The notes under the pieces: generated by a model | Told to the model about the DNA's origin: nothing | The model's input: only the letters and a program-made list of their open reading frames with translations | Databases searched by the model: none | Shown here: positions 59,967 to 64,000 of the stretch, one piece after another | Numbering within the stretch: the stretch's first letter is position 1 | Layout of the letters: each line of letters begins with the position of its first letter | DNA from: DASPKT01 sp035626475 | GTDB taxonomy: Bacteria > Pseudomonadota > Alphaproteobacteria > Azospirillales > Azospirillaceae | Length of the DNA stretch: 64,000 nt | Reading direction: 5' to 3' | NCBI GenBank assembly: GCA_035626475.1 | Contig: DASPNP010000050.1 | Location: 62,001-126,000, forward strand | Translations under genes and position numbers: made by a program

Positions 59967-60752
59967 ATGACCCGCACGCTGCGCATCCTGGCGCCTGTCC
60001 TGGTCGCCATGCTGGCGCTCGGCCTCTGGGAGGGGCTGGTGCGCGCCTGGGCGGTGCCGGTGTTCGTGCTGCCGCCGCCCTCCGGCGTCGCCGTGGCGCT
60101 GGTGGAGGATTGGGGCACGCTGGGGCCGTCGCTGTGGCAGACGCTGTCCGTCACGCTGAAGGCCTTCCTGCTGGCGGTGGCCGGCGGCGTGGCGCTGGCG
60201 GTGCTGTTCAGCCGTTCGCGCTGGCTGTCGGCGGCGCTGTTCCCCTACGCGGTGGTGCTGCAGGTGACGCCGGTGGTCGCCATCGCGCCGCTCGTGATCA
60301 TCTGGGTCGGTTATGAGCGGGTGGAGACGGCGCAGCTGATCCTGGCTTGGATCGTCGCCTTCTTCCCGATCCTGTCGAACATGGCGCTGGGGCTGGCCTC
60401 CACCGACCCGAACCTGCGCGACCTGTTCCGGCTCTACGGCGCCTCTAGCGGGCAGAGCCTGTGGCGGCTGCAGCTGCCCACCGCCCTGCCGCACCTGCTG
60501 GCCGGCATGAAGATATCCGGCGGGTTGGCGCTGATCGGCGCGGTGGTGGCGGAGTTCGTGGCCGGCAGCGGCACCGCCTCGGGCCTCGCCTGGCGCATCG
60601 TCGAGTCGGGCAACCGCCTCGCCATCCCGCGCATGTTCGCGGCGCTGGTGCTGCTGTCCGTCACCGGCGTGCTGATCTTCGCCGCGCTCTCGCTGCTCCA
60701 GCGGCGCCTGCTCGGCCGCTGGCATGAAAGCGAGATCAGTAGGGGAAGCTGA
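59967..60752 (+). CDS. ABC transporter permease
   Basis: A 261-aa BPD-type permease with six or so membrane segments (from LRILAPVLVAMLALGLWEGL to LLSVTGVLIFAALSLLQRRL). The EAA-type loop lies in the DPNLRDLFRLYGASSGQSLW and RLQLPTALPHLLAGMKISGG region. It completes the importer with the binding protein and ATPase. Its end overlaps the convergent apt gene by 17 bp. Confidence 0.93.
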   Translation: MTRTLRILAPVLVAMLALGLWEGLVRAWAVPVFVLPPPSGVAVALVEDWGTLGPSLWQTLSVTLKAFLLAVAGGVALAVLFSRSRWLSAALFPYAVVLQVTPVVAIAPLVIIWVGYERVETAQLILAWIVAFFPILSNMALGLASTDPNLRDLFRLYGASSGQSLWRLQLPTALPHLLAGMKISGGLALIGAVVAEFVAGSGTASGLAWRIVESGNRLAIPRMFAALVLLSVTGVLIFAALSLLQRRLLGRWHESEISRGS

Positions 60753-61251
60753 CGACGCTGGTGCAAGGCACGTCGAGCCTCGAGCGGCCCTTCAGGAACT
60801 CCAGCTCGATGATGAAGGAGGCGGCGCGGACATCGGCGCCGACCGAGCGCAGCAGGTGGATCGCCGCCGCCATGGTCCCACCGGTCGCCAGCAGATCGTC
60901 CATCACCACCACGCGCTGGCCGGGCTCGATGGCGTCGGCCTGGATCTCCACCGTGTCGGTGCCGTACTCCAGATCGTAGGTGTGGCGGATGGTCTCGCCG
61001 GGCAGCTTGCCCTTCTTGCGGACCATGGCGAAGCCGACGCCCAGCTCCAGCGCCAGCGGGGCCGCCGCCAGGAAGCCGCGCGACTCGATGCCGACCAGCA
61101 GGTCCGGCTTGTGCGGAGCAACCTGCTCGGCCATCACGCGCACCGTCTCCTTCCAGGCGCCGGCATGCGCCAGCAGGGTTGAGATGTCGTAGAAGAGGAT
61201 GCCCGGCTTGGGGAAATCGGGGATGCTGCGGATGTGCTGCTTGATGTCCAT
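60736..61251 (-). CDS. apt: Adenine phosphoribosyltransferase
   Basis: A 171-aa enzyme of adenine salvage. IRSIPDFPKPGILFYDISTL is the Apt N-terminal signature, GIESRGFLAAAPLALELG is typical, and the PRPP-binding motif is VVVMDDLLATGGTMAAA. The start at 61251 is the first with family-like sequence. It is monocistronic and overlaps the convergent permease gene. Confidence 0.95.
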   Translation of the reverse strand: MDIKQHIRSIPDFPKPGILFYDISTLLAHAGAWKETVRVMAEQVAPHKPDLLVGIESRGFLAAAPLALELGVGFAMVRKKGKLPGETIRHTYDLEYGTDTVEIQADAIEPGQRVVVMDDLLATGGTMAAAIHLLRSVGADVRAASFIIELEFLKGRSRLDVPCTSVVSFPY

Positions 61252-61444
61252 GAGTCTTTCCCTCGACTGCCCCGGGAGCCAGGACGGCGTCCCGCGCGTT
61301 CCCACCTGCCGCTCCCGCACGCGTCTTGTGCGGTGCGGCAGGATGGTCGCCTCCCGGTGTTGACCGGCCGGGGCGGTTCCTGTCAAGTGGCGCAGGCCGG
61401 TTAACGACTTCCGGCCCATCGGAGATCTAGGGGAAAGGGCCGCA

Positions 61445-62572
61445 GTGCAGGGCTGGTACCGCACGGGTTGGGACGAGGGGCACTGGGTTCTGGCCGCCGG
61501 CGGGCGCTGGGACCTGGCCTCGATTCAGCGGCTCGCCCCGGCGCTCGGCACGCTCTCGCCCGAGCGCCGCCCGGACTCCGTCTTCTTCGACCTCAGCCAG
61601 GTGGACGCGCTGGACACGTCGGGCGCGCTGGTGATCGAGCGGCTGGCCGACCGGCTGCGCGGGCAGGGGCTGACGGTCGCCGTGGTCGGCGCCAACCCGG
61701 CCGTCGTCGCGCTGATGATGGAGGTCCACCGGGCCGCCAAGGCGCCGCCGGCGGAGGTGGAGCGCCACCGCCCCGTCCACGACTTCCTGGAACGGGTGGG
61801 GCGCGGCACCGTCTCGGTCGCGCACGATTCCTACGCGCTGCTGAGCTTCTTCGGGCTGGTCGCCATCACGCTGGGCCGGATCATCCGGAACCCCAGGCGG
61901 CTGCGCCTCGTGCCCTTCTTCCACCATCTGGAGCAGGTGGGGCTGAACGCGCTGCCCATCGTCGGGTTGCTGTCCTTCCTGATCGGCGTGGTGCTGGCCT
62001 ACCAGGGGGCCGACCAGCTGCGTCGTTACGGGGCCGAAATCTTCGTCGTGAACATGCTGGCGATCGGCATCCTGCGCGAGATCGGCGTGCTGATGACCTC
62101 CATCATCGTGGCCGGCCGCTCCGGTTCCGCCTTCACGGCGCAGATCGGCACCATGAAGGTCAGCCAGGAGATCGACGCCATGCAGACGCTGGGGCTGGAC
62201 CCGGTGGAGCTGCTGGTGGTGCCGCGGCTGCTGGCCCTGATGGTGGCGCTGCCGCTGCTCGGCTTCTACGCCGACGTGGTGGCGCTGCTGGGTGGTGCCC
62301 TGATGTCGCAGTTCGCGCTGGGCATCACCATGGGGCAGTTCCTGACCCAGCTGCAGCTGGCGGTGACGCCGGCAACGCTGTGGGTCGGCTTGATCAAGGC
62401 GCCGGTCTTCGCCGTGGTGATCGCGCTGGTCGGCTGCTACGAGGGCATGCGGGTCACCGGCAGCGCCGAGAGCGTGGGCCGCCTGACCACCCGCTCGGTC
62501 GTCGAGTCGATCTTCCTGGTGATCGTGCTGGACGCGCTCTTCTCCATCCTCTTCTCCTGGCTGGGGGTCTGA
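61445..62572 (+). CDS. mlaE: MlaE-family permease with N-terminal STAS domain
   Basis: A 375-aa permease of the Mla lipid-transport ABC system. Residues 1-110 form a STAS domain (VFFDLSQVDALDTSGALVIE), the MlaB function fused to the permease. The rest is the MlaE permease, with LVPFFHHLEQVGLNALPIVG, GRSGSAFTAQIGTMKVSQEIDA (as GRSGSAFTAQIGTMK) and CYEGMRVTGSAESVGRLTT. The start is GTG at 61445. It is the first gene of the mlaE-mlaF-mlaD operon; fused STAS-MlaE is common in alphaproteobacteria. Confidence 0.94.
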   Translation: MQGWYRTGWDEGHWVLAAGGRWDLASIQRLAPALGTLSPERRPDSVFFDLSQVDALDTSGALVIERLADRLRGQGLTVAVVGANPAVVALMMEVHRAAKAPPAEVERHRPVHDFLERVGRGTVSVAHDSYALLSFFGLVAITLGRIIRNPRRLRLVPFFHHLEQVGLNALPIVGLLSFLIGVVLAYQGADQLRRYGAEIFVVNMLAIGILREIGVLMTSIIVAGRSGSAFTAQIGTMKVSQEIDAMQTLGLDPVELLVVPRLLALMVALPLLGFYADVVALLGGALMSQFALGITMGQFLTQLQLAVTPATLWVGLIKAPVFAVVIALVGCYEGMRVTGSAESVGRLTTRSVVESIFLVIVLDALFSILFSWLGV

Positions 62573-62573
62573 G

Positions 62574-63341
62574 ATGGAGGACATCGTCGAGAACCCCGTC
62601 ATCCGCGTGCGCAACCTGGTCACCCGCTTCGGGCCGCAGGTGGTGCACGAGGGCGTGAACCTGGATGTGCGCCGGGGCGAGGTGCTGGGGCTGGTCGGCG
62701 GGTCCGGCATGGGCAAGTCGGTGCTGCTGAAGGAGATCGTCGGGCTGATCGAGCCGACCGGCGGCACCATCGAGGTGCTGGGCCGCGACACGGGCCGCCA
62801 GGGCCGGGCCGGCCTGCAGGAGCGCTGGGGCGTGCTGTTCCAGGACGGCGCGCTCTTCAGCTCCATGACCGTGGCCGAGAACATCATGGTGCCGCTGCGC
62901 GAGCACACGACCCTGCCCGACGACATCATCCGGGAGATCGCCCGGGTGAAGGTCGCCATGGTGGGATTGCCCGCCAACGCCGCCGCCAAATATCCGTCGC
63001 AATTGTCGGGCGGCATGCGCAAGCGCGCGGGGCTGGCCCGGGCGCTGGCGCTCGACCCGGAGATCCTGTTCCTGGACGAGCCCACGGCCGGCCTGGACCC
63101 GATCGGCGCCGCCGCCTTCGACGAGCTGATCGGCAATCTGCAGAGGAGCCTGGGGCTGACCGTGTTCATGGTGACCCACGATCTCGACAGCCTTTATGCG
63201 ATCTGCGACCGTATCGCGGTCCTGATCGACCGGCGCCTGCTGGTCGGCACGATCGACGATCTCCTCCAGGCGGACCATCCCTGGATCCGCGACTATTTCC
63301 ACGGGCCGCGCGGCCGCGCCGCCGCCTCTTCCAGGAGCTGA
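62574..63341 (+). CDS. mlaF: Mla system ATPase
   Basis: A 255-aa ABC ATPase. Walker A is GGSGMGKSVLLKE, the signature is LSGGMRKRAGLARALAL and Walker B is ILFLDEPTAGLDP; GVLFQDGALFSSMTVAEN is the MlaF-type Q-loop. It lies 1 bp after mlaE. The C-terminal DYFHGPRGRAAA tail is typical. With MlaE and MlaD it forms the inner-membrane complex that moves phospholipids between the two membranes. Confidence 0.95.
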   Translation: MEDIVENPVIRVRNLVTRFGPQVVHEGVNLDVRRGEVLGLVGGSGMGKSVLLKEIVGLIEPTGGTIEVLGRDTGRQGRAGLQERWGVLFQDGALFSSMTVAENIMVPLREHTTLPDDIIREIARVKVAMVGLPANAAAKYPSQLSGGMRKRAGLARALALDPEILFLDEPTAGLDPIGAAAFDELIGNLQRSLGLTVFMVTHDLDSLYAICDRIAVLIDRRLLVGTIDDLLQADHPWIRDYFHGPRGRAAASSRS

Positions 63342-63347
63342 CGGGCC

Positions 63348-64000
63348 ATGGAGACAAAGGCCAGCTACGCCCTCGTCGGCGCCTTCGTCCTGGCGCTCAC
63401 GGCGGCGCTTTTCGTGACGGTGCTGTGGCTTGCGCGCTCCTCGCTGAACGAGGCGACGCAGCCCTACCGCATCTACTTCACCGGCACGGTCAACGGGCTG
63501 GTGAACGGCAGCCCGGTGCGCTACCGCGGCGTCAGCGTCGGCAGCGTCACCGACATCCGCATCAACCCCGACAATGTCGAGCAGGTGCAGGTGACGGTGA
63601 GCGTGCCGCAGACCACGCCGATCAAGACCGACGCGGTGGCCTCGCTGGAACCGGTCGGCGTTACCGGCGGCGTCTATGTCGAGATCCAGGGCGGCAGCCG
63701 CGACGCGCCGCTGCTGCGCGAGACGACGACCGACATCCCTGTCATCCCGTCGCGCGCCGGCAGCCTGAACGAGCTGCTGGCGGCGGCGCCGCAGCTGCTG
63801 TCCAACCTGATCAAGCTGTCGGAGAGCGTCGCCGGCTTCGTCACGCCGGAGAACCAGAAGGCGGTCAGCGCCGTGCTGGCGAACATGGCGAGCGCGTCCA
63901 AGGACGCCTCGACCACCATGAAGAACGCCGACAAGCTGATGGCCGACCTGCGGGAGAACGTGACCGCCGTCTCCAAGCAGACGCAGACGCTGCTCGCCAA
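63348..64000 (+). CDS. mlaD: MCE-domain lipid-transport protein (MlaD-like, 3' end beyond window)
   Basis: About 217 residues are visible. METKASYALVGAFVLALTAA carries the N-terminal membrane anchor. The MCE domain spans about 39-120, with FTGTVNGLVNGSPVRYRGVS and VGVTGGVYVEIQGGS. A helical region follows (SLNELLAAAPQLLSNLIKLS and on), so the full protein is longer than classic MlaD, as is usual for alphaproteobacteria. It starts 4 bp after mlaF. The C-terminus lies outside the window. Confidence 0.93.
   Translation, partial: METKASYALVGAFVLALTAALFVTVLWLARSSLNEATQPYRIYFTGTVNGLVNGSPVRYRGVSVGSVTDIRINPDNVEQVQVTVSVPQTTPIKTDAVASLEPVGVTGGVYVEIQGGSRDAPLLRETTTDIPVIPSRAGSLNELLAAAPQLLSNLIKLSESVAGFVTPENQKAVSAVLANMASASKDASTTMKNADKLMADLRENVTAVSKQTQTLLA

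Overview
The window is very GC-rich chromosomal DNA of an alphaproteobacterium, most likely Rhodospirillales-like. The evidence is GC-rich codon use throughout, an adrenodoxin-type ferredoxin, an IscR/cysteine desulfurase/HscB cluster, MlaE with a fused STAS domain, class II DAHP synthase, an alphaproteobacterial elongator tRNA-Met, and several dispersed intergenic inverted repeats of the kind common in this class. I cannot assign a species. No rRNA, CRISPR array, intact insertion sequence or prophage is visible.

Layout. 1-3.2 kb: a TetR gene divergent from an EmrAB-type efflux operon, with a palindromic operator between them. 3.3-6.9 kb: a periplasmic lytic transglycosylase, an ECF sigma/anti-sigma pair, a DUF1328 membrane peptide, a zinc-finger-less MucR-like protein and a secreted low-complexity protein. 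7-14.4 kb: a DmdC-type acyl-CoA dehydrogenase, a lytic transglycosylase behind a near-perfect sigma-54 promoter, an FG-GAP protein, a GlcD-type FAD oxidoreductase, Sua5 and an orphan ParA. 14.5-22.7 kb: bcp-glnE, a YhdP/AsmA-like giant and a P450. 23-26.4 kb: tyrS, anmK and an alpha/beta hydrolase. 26.5-32.1 kb: a sulfur-handling cluster, cysE-iscR-cysteine desulfurase-hscB-fdx-tenA-mnmA. 32.2-39.1 kb: tdk, tRNA-Met, an AsmA-like protein with a long PGPTP tail, ampG, a lipoprotein, class II DAHP synthase and a membrane protein. 39.4-47.3 kb: a catabolic region of two minus-strand operons (CitE-like lyase, MaoC, acyl-CoA dehydrogenase and two class III CoA-transferases; HapK-like protein, SDR and PuuE-like deacetylase) plus a divergent YciI gene. 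47.4-50.3 kb: gltX and cysS. 50.4-57 kb: a lipoprotein, two AbgT transporters, an aldehyde dehydrogenase and a creatininase-family hydrolase. 57.1-57.95 kb: a small AT-rich island with a foreign-looking lipoprotein. 58-60.8 kb: an NMT1-type ABC importer. 60.7-64 kb: apt, then the start of an mla lipid-transport operon running off the window.

The most interesting observations are these. (1) Matching palindromes (TTTGTCCGGACAAA core) lie upstream of both catabolic operons and imply one shared, probably GntR-family, regulon with an itaconate/citramalate-like CoA pathway at its centre. (2) The isc-type cluster lacks iscU, iscA and hscA, and its HscB has lost the HPD motif (it reads DPE), as if HscB had lost its HscA partner; the cluster also resembles a dedicated desulfurase-MnmA module. 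(3) The class II DAHP synthase has Arg where the family has its metal-binding Cys. (4) At least four families of structured dispersed repeats occur, one of them about 200 bp in three copies, and some of them supply the stop codons of adjacent genes.
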